A stretch of DNA of 64,000 nt, from contig NW_027473723.1 in NCBI RefSeq assembly GCF_050947335.1, forward strand, positions 100,601 to 164,600. The letters run 5' to 3'. The notes beneath the pieces are model-generated. The model ran no database searches. It saw only the letters and a program-made list of their open reading frames with translations, and was not told where the DNA came from. Position numbers and translations under genes: made by a program. Of the stretch, positions 1 through 14,100 are shown one piece after another. The stretch comes from Megachile rotundata. Taxonomy: Eukaryota; Arthropoda; Insecta; Hymenoptera; Megachilidae. How positions within the stretch are numbered: the stretch's first letter is position 1; each line of letters starts with the position of its first letter.

Positions 1-3000
1 TGATATGAGTTAGATTGATAATAATAAGAGTAACAAGTATAGTAATTGTCGTTCTATCGATCATATCTGCATAATATGGTTAATAATATGAGTTAGATTG
101 ATAATAGTGAGTGTAATAAGTATAGTAATTGGCGTTCTATCGATCATATAAGCATAATATGGCTAATAATATGAGCTAGATTGATAATAGTGAGTGTAAT
201 AAGTATAGTAATTGTCGTTCTATCGATCATATAAGCACAATATGGCTAATAATATGAGTTCGATTGATAATAATAAGAGTAATAAGTATAGTAATTGTCG
301 TTCTATCGGTCATATAACCATAATATGGCTAATAATATGAGTTAGATTGATAATAATAAGAGTAATGAGTATAATAATTGTCGTACGATCGATCATATCT
401 GCATAATATGGCTAATAATATGAGCTAGATTAATAATAATAAGAGTAATAAGTATAGTAATTGTCGTTCTATCGATCATATCTGCATAGTATGGTTAATA
501 ATATGAGTTAGATTGATAATAGTGAGTGTAATAAGTATAGTAATTGTCGTTCTATCGATCATATAAGCATAATATGGCTAATAATATGAGTTAGATTGAT
601 AATAATAAGAGTACTGAGTATAGTAATTGTCGTACTATCGATCATATAAGCATAATATGGCTAATGATATGAGTTAGATTGATAATAATAGGAGTAACAA
701 GTATAGTAATTGTCGTTCTATCGATCATATCTGCATAATATGGTTAATAATATGAGTTAGATTGATAATAGTGAGTGTAATAAGTATAGTAATTGGCGTT
801 CTATCGATCATATAAGCATAATATGGCTAATAATATGAGCTAGATTGATAATAGTGAGTGTAATAAGTATAGTAATTGTCGTTCTATCGATCATATAAGC
901 ACAATATGGCTAATAATATGAGTTCGATTGATAATAATAAGAGTAATAAGTATAGTAATTGTCGTTCTATCGGTCATATAACCATAATATGGCTAATAAT
1001 ATGAGTTTGATTGATAATAGTGAGTGTAATAAGTATAGTAATTGTCGTTCTATCGATCATATAAGCATATTATGGCTAATAATATGAGTTAGATTGATAA
1101 AAATAAGAGTAATGAGTATAGTAATTGTCGACCTACCGATCATATAAGCATACTATGGCTAATAATATGTGTTAGATTGTTAATAATAAGAGTAATAAGT
1201 ATAGTAATTGTCGTTCTATCGGTTATATAACCATAATATGGCTAATAATATGAGCTAGATTGATAATAGTGAGTGTAATAAGTATAGTAATTGTCGTTCT
1301 ATCGATCATATAAGCATAATATGGCTAATAATATGAGTTAGATTGATAATAATAAGAGTAATAAGTATAGTAATTGTCGTTTTATCGGTTATATAAACAT
1401 AATATGGCTAATAATATGAGCTAGATTCATAATACTGAGTGAAATAAGTATATCAATTGTCGTCCTATCGATCATATAAGCACAATATGGCTAATAATAT
1501 GAGTTAGATTGATAATAGTAAGAGTAATAAGTATAGTAATTGTCGTTCTATCGATCATATAAGCATAATATGGCTAATAGTATGAGTTAGATTGATAATA
1601 ACAAGAGTAATAAGTATAGTAAATGTCGTTCTATCGATCATATAAGAATAATACGGCTAATAATATGATTTAGATTGATAATAGTGAGCGTAATAAGTAT
1701 AGTAATTGTCGTTCTATCGATCATATAAGTTCAATATGGCTAATAATATGAGGTCGATTGATAATAATAAGAGTAATGAGTATAGTAATTGTCGTTCTAT
1801 CGATCATATCTGCATAATATGGTTAATAATATCATTTAGATTGATAATAGTGAGTGTAATAAGTATAGTAATTGGCGTTCTATCGATCATATAAGCATAA
1901 TATGCCTAATAATATGAGTTAGATTGATAATAATAAGAGTAATGAGTATAATAATTGTCGTACGATCGATCATATCTGCATAATATGGCTAATAATATGA
2001 GCTAGATTAATAATAATAAGAGTAATAAGTATAGTAATTGTCGTTCTATCGATCATATCTGCATAGTATGGTTAATAATATGAGTTAGATTGATAATAGT
2101 GAGTGTAATAAGTATAGTAATTGTCGTTCTATCGATCATATAAGCATAATATGGCTAATAATATGAGTTAGATTGATAATAATAAGAGTACTGAGTATAG
2201 TAATTGTCGTACTATCGATCATATAAGCATAATATGGCTAATGATATGAGTTAGATTGATAATAATAAGAGTAACAAGTATAGTAATTGTCGTTCTATCG
2301 ATCATATCTGCATAATATGGTTAATAATATGAGTTAGATTGATAATAGTGAGTGTAATAAGTATAGTAATTGGCGTTCTATCGATCATATAAGCATAATA
2401 TGGCTAATAATATGAGCTAGATTGATAATAGTGAGTGTAATAAGTATAGTAATTGTCGTTCTATCGATCATATAAGCACAATATGGCTAATAATATGAGT
2501 TCGATTGATAATAATAAGAGTAATAAGTATAGTAATTGTCGTTCTATCGGTCATATAACCATAATATGGCTAATAATATGAGTTAGATTGATAATAATAA
2601 GAGTAATGAGTATAATAATTGTCGTACGATCGATCATATCTGCATAATATGGCTAATAATATGAGCTAGATTAATAATAATAAGAGTAATAAGTATAGTA
2701 ATTGTCGTTCTATCGATCATATCTGCATAGTATGGTTAATAATATGAGTTAGATTGATAATAGTGAGTGTAATAAGTATAGTAATTGTCGTTCTATCGAT
2801 CATATAAGCATAATATGGCTAATAATATGAGTTAGATTGATAATAATAAGAGTACTGAGTATAGTAATTGTCGTACTATCGATCATATAAGCATAATATG
2901 GCTAATGATATGAGTTAGATTGATAATAATAGGAGTAACAAGTATAGTAATTGTCGTTCTATCGATCATATCTGCATAATATGGTTAAGAATATGAGTTA

Positions 3001-3741
3001 GATTGATAATAGTGAGTGTAATAAGTATAGTAATTGGCGTTCTATCGATCATATAAGCATAATATGGCTAATAATATGAGCTAGATTGATAATAGTGAGT
3101 GTAATAAGTATAGTAATTGTCGTTCTATCGATCATATAAGCACAATATGGCTAATAATATGAGTTCGATTGATAATAATAAGAGTAATAAGTATAGTAAT
3201 TGTCGTTCTATCGGTCATATAACCATAATATGGCTAATAATATGAGTTTGATTGATAATAGTGAGTGTAATAAGTATAGTAATTGTCGTTCTATCGATCA
3301 TATAAGCATATTATGGCTAATAATATGAGTTAGATTGATAAAAATAAGAGTAATGAGTATAGTAATTGTCGACCTACCGATCATATAAGCATACTATGGC
3401 TAATAATATGTGTTAGATTGTTAATAATAAGAGTAATAAGTATAGTAATTGTCGTTCTATCGGTTATATAACCATAATATGGCTAATAATATGAGCTAGA
3501 TTGATAATAGTGAGTGTAATAAGTATAGTAATTGTCGTTCCATCGATCATATAAGCATAATATGGCTAATAATATGAGTTAGATTGATAATAATAAGAGT
3601 AATAAGTATAGTAATTGTCGTTTTATCGGTTATATAAACATAATATGGCTAATAATATGAGCTAGATTGATAATAGTGAGTGAAATAAGTATATCAATTG
3701 TCGTCCTATCGATCATATAAGAACAATATGGCTAATAATAT
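1..3741. repeat. 27-monomer tandem duplication in domain A
   Basis: Bases 1-1500 match 2242-3741 at an offset of 2241 bp, exactly 27 monomers. Shared rare variants are AATAGGAGTAAC (near 691 and 2932), GAGTTTGATTG (1003 and 3244) with CATATTATGG, GACCTACCG, and GTGAAATAAGTATATC. A nested 8-monomer (664 bp) duplication lies inside each copy: the unit at 7 recurs at 671, and that at 2248 recurs at 2912. The window begins inside the first copy, so the true left edge is not visible. Few differences separate the copies, suggesting a recent event. Bases 1501-2241 are other A-type monomers. Confidence 0.85.
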
Positions 3742-4151
3742 GAGTTAGATTGATAATAATAAGAGTAATAAGTATAGTGATTGTCGTCCTATCGATCATA
3801 TAAGCATAATATGGCTAATAATATGAGTTAGATTGATAATAATAAGAGTAATAAGTATAATAATTGTCGTTCTATCGATCATATAAGCATAATATGGCTA
3901 ATAATATGAGTTAGATTGATAATAGTGAGTGTAATAAGTATAGTAATTGTCGTTATATCGATCATATAAGCACAATATGGCTAATAATATGAGTTACATT
4001 GATAATAGTAAGAGTAATGAGTATAGTAATTGTCGTCCTATCGATCATATAAGCATAATATGGCTAATAATATGAGTTAGATTGATAATAATAAGAGTAA
4101 TAAGTATAGTAATTGTCGTTCTATCGATCATATAAGCATAATATGGCTAAT

Positions 4152-7100
4152 AATATGAGTTAGATTGATAATAACAAGAGTAATAAGTATAGTAAATGTC
4201 GTTCTATCGATCATATAAGAATAATACGGCTAATAATACGATTTAGATTGATAATAGTGAGTGTAATAAGTATAGTAATTGTCGTTCTATCGATCATATC
4301 TGCATAGTATGGTTAATAATATGAGTTAGATTGATAATAGTGAGTGTAATAAGTATAGTAATTGTCGTTCTATCGACCATATAAGCATAATATGGCTAAT
4401 AATATGAGTTAGATTGATAATAATAAGAGTAATAAGTATAGTAATTGTCGTTCTATCGGTTATATAACCATAATATGGCTAATAATATGAGCTAGATTGA
4501 TAATAGTGAGTGTAATAAGTATATCAATTGTCGTCCTATCGATCATATAAGCACAATATGGCTAATAATATGAGTTAGATTGATAATAATAAGAGTAAGA
4601 AGTATAGTAATTGTCGTCCTATCGATCATATTAGCATAATATGGCTAATAATATGAGTTAGATTGATAATAATAACAGTAATAAGTATAGTAATTGTCGT
4701 TCTATCGATCATATAAGCATAATATGGCTAATAATATGAGTTAGATTGATAATAGTGAGTGTAATAAGTATAGTAATTGTCGTTATATCGATCATATAAG
4801 CACAATATGGCTAATAATATGAGTTACATTGATAATAGTAAGAGTAATGAGTATAGTAATTGTCGTCCTATCGATCATATAAGCATAATATGGCTAATAA
4901 TATGAGTTAGATTGATAATAATAAGAGTAATAAGTATAGTAATTGTCGTTCTATCGATCATATAACCACAATATGGCTAATAATATGAATTAGATTGTTG
5001 ATAATAATAGTAATGAGTATAGTAATTGTCGTACTATCGATCATATCTGCATAATATGGCTAATAATATGAGCTAGATTGATAATAATAAGAGTAACAAG
5101 TATAGTAATTGTCGTCCTATCGATCATATAAGCATAATATGGCTAATAATATGAGTTAGATTGATAATAATAAGAGTAATAAGTATAGTAAATGTCGTTC
5201 TATCGATCATATAAGAATAATATGGCTAATAATATGATTTAGATTGATAATAGTGAGTGTAATAAGTATAGTAATTGACGTTCTATCGATCATATAAGTT
5301 CAATATGGCTAATAATATGAGTTCGATTGATAATAATAAGAGTAATGAGTATAGTAATTGTCGTTCTATCGATCATATCTGCACAATATGGTTAATAATA
5401 TCATTTAGATTGATAATAGTGAGTGTAATAAGTATAGTAATTGGCGTACTATCGATCATATCTGCATAATATGGCTAATAATATGAGCTAGATTGATAAT
5501 AATAAGAGTAACAAGTATAGTAATTGTCGTCCTATCGATCATATAAGCATAATATGGCTAATAATATGAGTTAGATTGATAATAATAAGAGTAATAAGTA
5601 TAGTAAATGTCGTTCTATCGATCATATAAGAATAATATGGCTAATAATATGATTTAGATTGATAATAGTGAGTGTAATAAGTATAGTAATTGACGTTCTA
5701 TCGATCATATAAGTTCAATATGGCTAATAATATGAGTTCGATTGATAATAATAAGAGTAATGAGTATAGTAATTGTCGTTCTATCGATCATATCTGCACA
5801 ATATGGTTAATAATATCATTTAGATTGATAATAGTGAGTGTAATAAGTATAGTAATTGTCGTTCTATCGATCATATAAGCATAATATGGCTAATAATATG
5901 AGTTAGATTGATAAAAATAAGAGTAATGAGTATAGTAATTGTCGACCTATCGATCATATAAGCATACTATGGCTAATAATATGAGTTAGATTGTTAATAA
6001 TAAGAGTAATAAGTATAGTAATTGTCGTTCTATCGGTTATATAACCATAATATGGCTAATAATATGAGTTAGATTGATAATAACAAGAGTAATAAGTATA
6101 GTAAATGTCGTTCTATCGATCATATAAGAATAATACGGCTAATAATATGATTTAGATTGATAATAGTGAGTGTAATAAGTATAGTAATTGTCGTTCTATC
6201 GATCATATCTGCATAGTATGGTTAATAATATGAGTTAGATTGATAATAGTGAGTGTAATAAGTATAGTAATTGTCGTTCTATCGACCATATAAGCATAAT
6301 ATGGCTAATAATATGAGTTAGATTGTTAATAATAAGAGTAATAAGTATAGTAATTGTCGTTCTATCGGTTATATAACCATAATATGGCTAATAATATGAG
6401 CTAGATTGATAATAGTGAGTGTAATAAGTATATCAATTGTCGTCCTATCGATCATATAAGCACAATATGGCTAATAATATGAGTTAGATTGATAATAATA
6501 AGAGTAAGAAGTATAGTAATTGTCGTCCTATCGATCATATTAGCATAATATGGCTAATAATATGAGTTAGATTGATAATAATAACAGTAATAAGTATAGT
6601 AATTGTCGTTCTATCGATCATATAAGCATAATATGGCTAATAATATGAGTTAGATTGATAATAGTGAGTGTAATAAGTATAGTAATTGTCGTTATATCGA
6701 TCATATAAGCACAATATGGCTAATAATATGAGTTACATTGATAATAGTAAGAGTAATGAGTATAGTAATTGTCGTCCTATCGATCATATAAGCATAATAT
6801 GGCTAATAATATGAGTTAGATTGATAATAATAAGAGTAATAAGTATAGTAATTGTCGTTCTATCGATCATATAACCACAATATGGCTAATAATATGAATT
6901 AGATTGTTGATAATAATAGTAATGAGTATAGTAATTGTCGTACTATCGATCATATCTGCATAATATGGCTAATAATATGAGCTAGATTGATAATAATAAG
7001 AGTAACAAGTATAGTAATTGTCGTCCTATCGATCATATAAGCATAATATGGCTAATAATATGAGTTAGATTGATAATAATAAGAGTAATAAGTATAGTAA

Positions 7101-7359
7101 ATGTCGTTCTATCGATCATATAAGAATAATATGGCTAATAATATGATTTAGATTGATAATAGTGAGTGTAATAAGTATAGTAATTGACGTTCTATCGATC
7201 ATATAAGTTCAATATGGCTAATAATATGAGTTCGATTGATAATAATAAGAGTAATGAGTATAGTAATTGTCGTTCTATCGATCATATCTGCACAATATGG
7301 TTAATAATATCATTTAGATTGATAATAGTGAGTGTAATAAGTATAGTAATTCGCGTTCT
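4152..7359. repeat. 23-monomer duplication in domain A (offset 1909 bp)
   Basis: Bases 4152-5450 match 6061-7359 at 1909 bp, or 23 monomers. Markers are AACAAGAGTAATAAG with AGTAAATGTCG, the single-base variant ATCGACCATATAAG (4374 and 6283 for its CGACCAT), GAGTAAGAAG, GATTGTTGATAATAATAG, and AATTGACG before an ATATCATTTAG monomer. A few substitutions separate the copies, for example AATTGGCGTACT against AATTCGCGTTCT at the right edge. Between the copies lies the 5-monomer duplication described separately. Confidence 0.8.
5047..5876. repeat. 5-monomer tandem duplication (415 bp)
   Basis: The strings starting near 5047 and 5462 are the same five monomers in order: GAGCTAG with GAGTAACAAG, an AAATGTCG monomer, a GATTTAG monomer, the AATTGACG/AAGTTCAATATGG monomer and the ATATCATTTAG monomer. 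The junction monomer near 5443-5464 is chimeric. Its AATTGGCG left part belongs to the type that follows ATATCATTTAG, while its TACTATCGATCATATCTGC right part belongs to the type that starts the block. That is the expected product of unequal exchange inside aligned monomers. Confidence 0.82.
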
Positions 7360-7726
7360 ATCGATCATATAAGCATAATATGGCTAATAATATGAGTTAG
7401 ATTGATAATAATAAGAGTAATGAGTATAATAATTGTCGTACGATCGATCATATCTGCATAATATGGCTAATAATATGAGCTAGATTGATAATAATAAGAG
7501 TAATAAGTATAGTAATTGTCGTTCTATCGATCATATCTGCATAGTATGGTTAATAATATGAGTTAGATTGATAATAGTGAGTGTAATAAGTATAGTAATT
7601 GTCGTTCTATCGATCATATAAGCATAATATGGCTAATAATATGAGTTAGATTGATAAAAATAAGAGTAATGAGTATAGTAATTGTCGACCTATCGATCAT
7701 ATAAGCATACTATGGCTAATAATATG

Positions 7727-8556
7727 AGTTAGATTGTTAATAATAAGAGTAATAAGTATAGTAATTGTCGTTCTATCGGTTATATAACCATAATATGGCT
7801 AATAATATGAGCTAGATTGATAATAGTGAGTGTAATAAGTATAGTAATTGTCGTTCTATCGATCATATAAGCACAATATGGCTAATAATATGAGTTCGAT
7901 TGATAATAATAAGAGTAATAAGTATAGTAATTGTCGTTCTATCGGTCATATAACCATAATATGGCTAATAATATGAGTTTGATTGATAATAGTGAGTGTA
8001 ATAAGTATAGTAATTGTCGTTCTATCGATCATATAAGCATAATATGGCTAATAATAAGAGTTAGATTGATAACTGTGAGTGTAATAAGTGTAGTAATTGT
8101 CGTTCTATCGATCATGTAAGCATAATATGGCTAATAATATGAGTTAGATTGTTAATAATAAGAGTAATAAGTATAGTAATTGTCGTTCTATCGGTTATAT
8201 AACCATAATATGGCTAATAATATGAGCTAGATTGATAATAGTGAGTGTAATAAGTATAGTAATTGTCGTTCTATCGATCATATAAGCACAATATGGCTAA
8301 TAATATGAGTTCGATTGATAATAATAAGAGTAATAAGTATAGTAATTGTCGTTCTATCGGTCATATAACCATAATATGGCTAATAATATGAGTTTGATTG
8401 ATAATAGTGAGTGTAATAAGTATAGTAATTGTCGTTCTATCGATCATATAAGCATAATATGGCTAATAATAAGAGTTAGATTGATAACTGTGAGTGTAAT
8501 AAGTGTAGTAATTGTCGTTCTATCGATCATGTAAGCATAATATGGCTAATAATATG
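7727..8556. repeat. Second 5-monomer tandem duplication (415 bp)
   Basis: Bases from about 7727 recur from about 8142 at exactly 415 bp. The repeated order is GATTGTTAATAATAAG with GGTTATATAACC, GAGCTAG with GTGAGTG, GAGTTCG with GGTCATATAACC, GAGTTTG, and a monomer with AATAATAAGAGTTAG, AACTGTGAG, AAGTGTAG and ATCATGTAAG. Parts of the same string recur near 9674, 10421, 13741 and 22871, so this five-unit cassette is a recurring module of domain A. Confidence 0.82.
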
Positions 8557-9556
8557 AGTTAGATTGATAATAATAAGAGTAATGAGTATAATAATTGTCG
8601 TACGATCGATCATATCTGCATAATATGGCTAATAATATGAGCTAGATTGATAATAATAAGAGTAATAAGTATAGTAATTGTCGTTCTATAGATCATATCT
8701 GCATAGTATGGTTAATAATATGAGTTAGATTGATAATAGTGAGTGTAATAAGTATAGTAATTGTCGTTCTATCGATCATATAAGCATAATATGGCTAATA
8801 ATAAGAGTTAGATTGATAACTGTGAGTGTAATAAGTGTAGTAATTGTCGTTCTATCGATCATGTAAGCATAATATGGCTAATAATATGAGTTAGATTGAT
8901 AATAATAAGAGTAATGAGTATAGTAATTGTCGTCCTATCGATCATATTAGCACAATATGGCTAATAATATGAGTTAGATTGATAATAATAAGAGTAATAA
9001 GTATAGTAATTGTCGTTCTATCGATCATATAAGCATAATATGGCTAATAATATGAGTTAGATTGATAATGGTGAGTGTAATAAGTATAGTAATTGTCGTT
9101 ATATCGATCATATAAGCACAATATGGCTAATAATATGAGTTACATTGATAATAGTAAGAGTAATGAGTATAGTAATTGTCGTCCTATCGATCATATAAGC
9201 ATAATATGGCTAATAATATGAGTTAGATTGATAATAATAAGAGTAATAAGTATAGTAATTGTCGTTCTATCGATCATATAACCACAATATGGCTAATAAT
9301 ATGAATTAGATTGTTGATAATAATAGTAATGAGTATAGTAATTGTCGTACTATCGATCATATCTGCATAATATGGCTAATAATATGAGCTAGATTGATAA
9401 TAATAAGAGTAACAAGTATAGTAATTGTCGTCCTATCGATCATATAAGCATAATATGGCTAATAATATGAGTTAGATTGATAATAATAAGAGTAATAAGT
9501 ATAGTAAATGTCGTTCTATCGATCATATAAGAATAATATGGCTAATAATATGATTT

Positions 9557-11105
9557 AGATTGATAATAGTGAGTGTAATAAGTATAGTAATTGTCGTTCT
9601 ATCGATCATATAAGCACAATATGGCTAATAATATGAGTTCGATTGATAATAATAAGAGTAATAAGTATAGTAATTGTCGTTCTATCGGTCATATAACCAT
9701 AATATGGCTAATAATATGAGTTTGATTGATAATAGTGAGTGTAATAAGTATAGTAATTGTCGTTCTATCGATCATATAAGCATAATATGGCTAATAATAA
9801 GAGTTAGATTGATAACTGTGAGTGTAATAAGTGTAGTAATTGTCGTTCTATCGATCATGTAAGCATAATATGGCTAATAATATGAGTTAGATTGATAATA
9901 ATAAGAGTAATGAGTATAATAATTGTCGTACGATCGATCATATCTGCATAATATGGCTAATATTATGAGCTAGATTGATAATAATAAGAGTAATAAGTAT
10001 AGTAATTGTCGTTCTATAGATCATATCTGCATAGTATGGTTAATAATATGAGTTAGATTGATAATAGTGAGTGTAATAAGTATAGTAATTGTCGTTCTAT
10101 CGATCATATAAGCATAATATGGCTAATAATATGAGTTAGATTGATAAAAATAAGAGTAATGAGTATAGTAATTGTCGACCTATCGATCATATAAGCATAC
10201 TATGGCTAATAATATGAGTTAGATTGTTAATAATAAGAGTAATAAGTATAGTAATTGTCGTTCTATCGGTTATATAACCATAATATGGCTAATAATATGA
10301 GCTAGATTGATAATAGTGAGTGTAATAAGTATAGTAATTGTCGTTCTATCGATCATATAAGCACAATATGGCTAATAATATGAGTTCGATTGATAATAAT
10401 AAGAGTAATAAGTATAGTAATTGTCGTTCTATCGGTCATATAACCATAATATGGCTAATAATATGAGTTTGATTGATAATAGTGAGTGTAATAAGTATAG
10501 TAATTGTCGTTCTATCGATCATATAAGCATAATATGGCTAATAATAAGAGTTAGATTGATAACTGTGAGTGTAATAAGTGTAGTAATTGTCGTTCTATCG
10601 ATCATGTAAGCATAATATGGCTAATAATATGAGTTAGATTGATAATAATAAGAGTAATGAGTATAATAATTGTCGTACGATCGATCATATCTGCATAATA
10701 TGGCTAATAATATGAGCTAGATTGATAATAATAAGAGTAATAAGTATAGTAATTGTCGTTCTATAGATCATATCTGCATAGTATGGTTAATAATATGAGT
10801 TAGATTGATAATAGTGAGTGTAATAAGTATAGTAATTGTCGTTCTATCGATCATATAAGCATAATATGGCTAATAATATGAGTTAGATTGATAAAAATAA
10901 GAGTAATGAGTATAGTAATTGTCGACCTATCGATCATATAAGCATACTATGGCTAATAATATGAGTTAGATTGATAATAATAAGAGTAATAAGTATAGTA
11001 ATTGTCGTTCTATCGGTTATATAACCATAATATGGCTAATAATATGAGCTAGATTGATAATAGTGAGTGTAATAAGTATAGTAATTGTCGTTCTATCGAT
11101 CATAT
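9557..11105. repeat. 9-monomer tandem duplication (747 bp)
   Basis: Bases of about 9557-10358 match 10304-11105 at 747 bp. Both copies run through GAGTTCG/GGTCATATAACC, GAGTTTG, AACTGTGAG/ATCATGTAAG, CGTACGATCG, CTATAGATCATATCTGC (which loses the ClaI word) and GTCGACCTA. Differences are few, for example GATTGTTAATAATAAG in the left copy against GATTGATAATAATAAG in the right, and GATTTAG against GAGCTAG at the left edge. Confidence 0.78.
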
Positions 11106-14100
11106 AAGCATAATATGGCTAATAATAAGAGTTAGATTGATAACTGTGAGTGTAATAAGTGTAGTAATTGTCGTTCTATCGATCATGTAAGCATAATATG
11201 GCTAATAATATGAGTTAGATTGATAATAATAAGAGTAATGAGTATAATAATTGTCGTACGATCGATCATATCTGCATAATATGGCTAATAATATGAGCTA
11301 GATTGATAATAATAAGAGTAATAAGTATAGTAATTGCCGTTCTATAGATCATATCTGCATAGTATGGTTAATAATATGAGTTAGATTGATAATAGTGAGT
11401 GTAATAAGTATAGTAATTGTCGCTCTATCGATCATATAAGCATAATATGGCTAATAATATGAGTTAGATTGATAAAAATAAGAGTAATGAGTATAGTAAT
11501 TGTCGACCTATCGATCATATAAGCATACTATGGCTAATAATATGAGTCAGATTGTTAATAATAAGAGTAGTAAGTATAGTAATTGTCGTTCTATCCGTTA
11601 TATAACCATAATATGGCTAATAATATGAGTTAGATTGATAATAGTGAGTGTAATAAGTATAGTAATTGTCGTTCTATCGATCATATAAGCATAATATGGC
11701 TAATAATATGAGTTAGATTGATAAAAATAAGAGTAATGAGTATAGTAATTGTCGACCTATCGATCATATAAGCATACTATGGCTAATAATATGAGTTAGA
11801 TTGTTAATAATAAGAGTAATAAGTATAGTAATTGTCGTTCTATCGGTTATATAACCATAATATGGCTAATAATATGAGCTAGATTGATAATAGTGAGTGT
11901 AATAAGTATAGTAATTGTCGTTCTATCGATCATATAAGCATAATATGGCTAATAATATGTGTTAGATTGATAATAATAAGAGTAATAAGTATAGTAATTG
12001 TCGTTTTATCGGTTATATAACCATAATATGGCTAATAATATGAGCTAGATTGATAATAGTGAGTGTAATAAGTATATCAATTGTCGTCCTATCGATCATA
12101 TAAGCACAATATGGCTAATAATATGAGTTAGATTGATAATAATAAGAGTAATAAGTATAGTAATTGTCGTCCTATCGATCATATAAGCATAATATGGCTA
12201 ATAATATGAGTTAGATTGATAATAATAAGAGTAATAAGTATAGTAATTGTCGTTCTATCGATCATATAAGCATAATATGGCTAATAATATGAGTTAGATT
12301 GATAATAGCGAGTGTAAAAAGTATATTAATTGTCGTTATATCGATCATATAAGCACAATATGGCTAATAATATGAGTTACATTGATAATAGTAAGAGTAA
12401 TGAGTATAGTAATTGTCGTCCTATCGATCATATAAGCATAATATGGCTAATAATATGAGTTAGATTGATAATAATAAGAGTAGTAAGTATAGTAATTGTC
12501 GTTCTATCGATCATATAACCACAATATGGCTAATAATATGAATTAGATTGTTGATAATAATAGTAATGAGTATAGTAATTGTCGTAATATCGATCATATC
12601 TGCATAATATGGCTAATAATATGAGCTAGATTGATAATAATAAGTGTAACAAGTATAGTAATTGTCGTCCTATCGATCATATAAGCATAATATGGCTAAT
12701 AAAATGAGTTAGATAGATAATAATAAGAGTAATGAGTATAGTAATTGTCGTCCTATCGATCATATAAGCATAATATGGCTAATAATATGAGTTAGATTGA
12801 TAATAATAAGAGTAATAAGTATAGTAATTGTCGTTCTATCGGTTATATAACCATAATATGGCTAATAATATGAGCTAGATTGATAACAGTGAGTGTAATA
12901 AGTATAGTAATTGTCGTTCTATCGATCATATAAGCACAATATGGCTAATAATATGAGTTCGATTGATAATAGTGAGTGTAATAAGTATAGTAATTGTCGT
13001 TCTATCGATCATATAAGTTCAATATGGCTAATAATATGAGTTCGATTGATAATAATAAGAGTAATGAGTATAGTAATTGTCGTTCTATCGATCATATCTG
13101 CATAATATGGTTAATAATATCATTTAGATTGATAATAGTGAGTGTAATAAGTATAGTAATTGGCGTTCTATCGATCATATAAGCATAATATGGCTAATAA
13201 TATGAGTTAGATTGATAATAATAAGAGTAATGAGTATAATAATTGCCGTACGATCGATCATATCTGCATAATATGGCTAATAATATGAGCTAGATTGATA
13301 ATAATAAGAGTAATAAGTATAGTAATTGTCGTTCTATCGATCATATCTGCATAGTATGGTTAATAATATGAGTTAGATTGATAATAGTGAGTGTAATAAG
13401 TATAGTAATTGTCGTTCTATCGATCATATAAGCATAATATGGCTAATAATATGAGTTAGATTGATAAAAATAAGAGTAATGAGTATAGTAATTGTCGACC
13501 TATCGATCATATAAGCATACTATGGCTAATAATATGAGTTAGATTGTTAATAATAAGAGTAATAAGTATAGTAATTGTCGTTCTATCGGTTATATAACCA
13601 TAATATGGCTAATAATATGAGCTAGATTGATAACAGTGAGTGTAATAAGTATAGTAATTGTCGTTCTATCGATCATATAAGCACAATATGGCTAATAATA
13701 TGAGTTCGATTGATAATAATAAGAGTAATAAGTATAGTAATTGTCGTTCTATCGGTCATATAACCATAATATGGCTAATAATATGAGTTTGATTGATAAT
13801 AGTGAGTGTAATAAGTATAGTAATTGTCGTTCTATCGATCATATAAGCATAATATGGCTAATAATAAGAGTTAGATTGATAACTGTGAGTGTAATAAGTG
13901 TAGTAATTGTCGTTCTATCGATCATGTAAGCATAATATGGCTAATAATATGAGTTAGATTGATAATAATAAGAGTAATGAGTATAATAATTGTCGTACGA
14001 TCGATCATATCTGCATAATATGGCTAATAATATGAGCTAGATTGATAATAATAAGAGTAATAAGTATAGTAATTGTCGTTCTATAGATCATATCTGCATA

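Noticed and set aside
901..1000. Possible CENP-B box in GAGTTCGATTGATAA monomers, which have TTCG followed four bases later by A.
   Set aside because: The CGGG half of the CENP-B box is absent in every such monomer, so the match is only the weak half.
1..3741. The 27-monomer offset in domain A and the 27-monomer X unit in domain C as one shared higher-order period.
   Set aside because: The monomer types and order are different, so the equal length is most likely coincidence.
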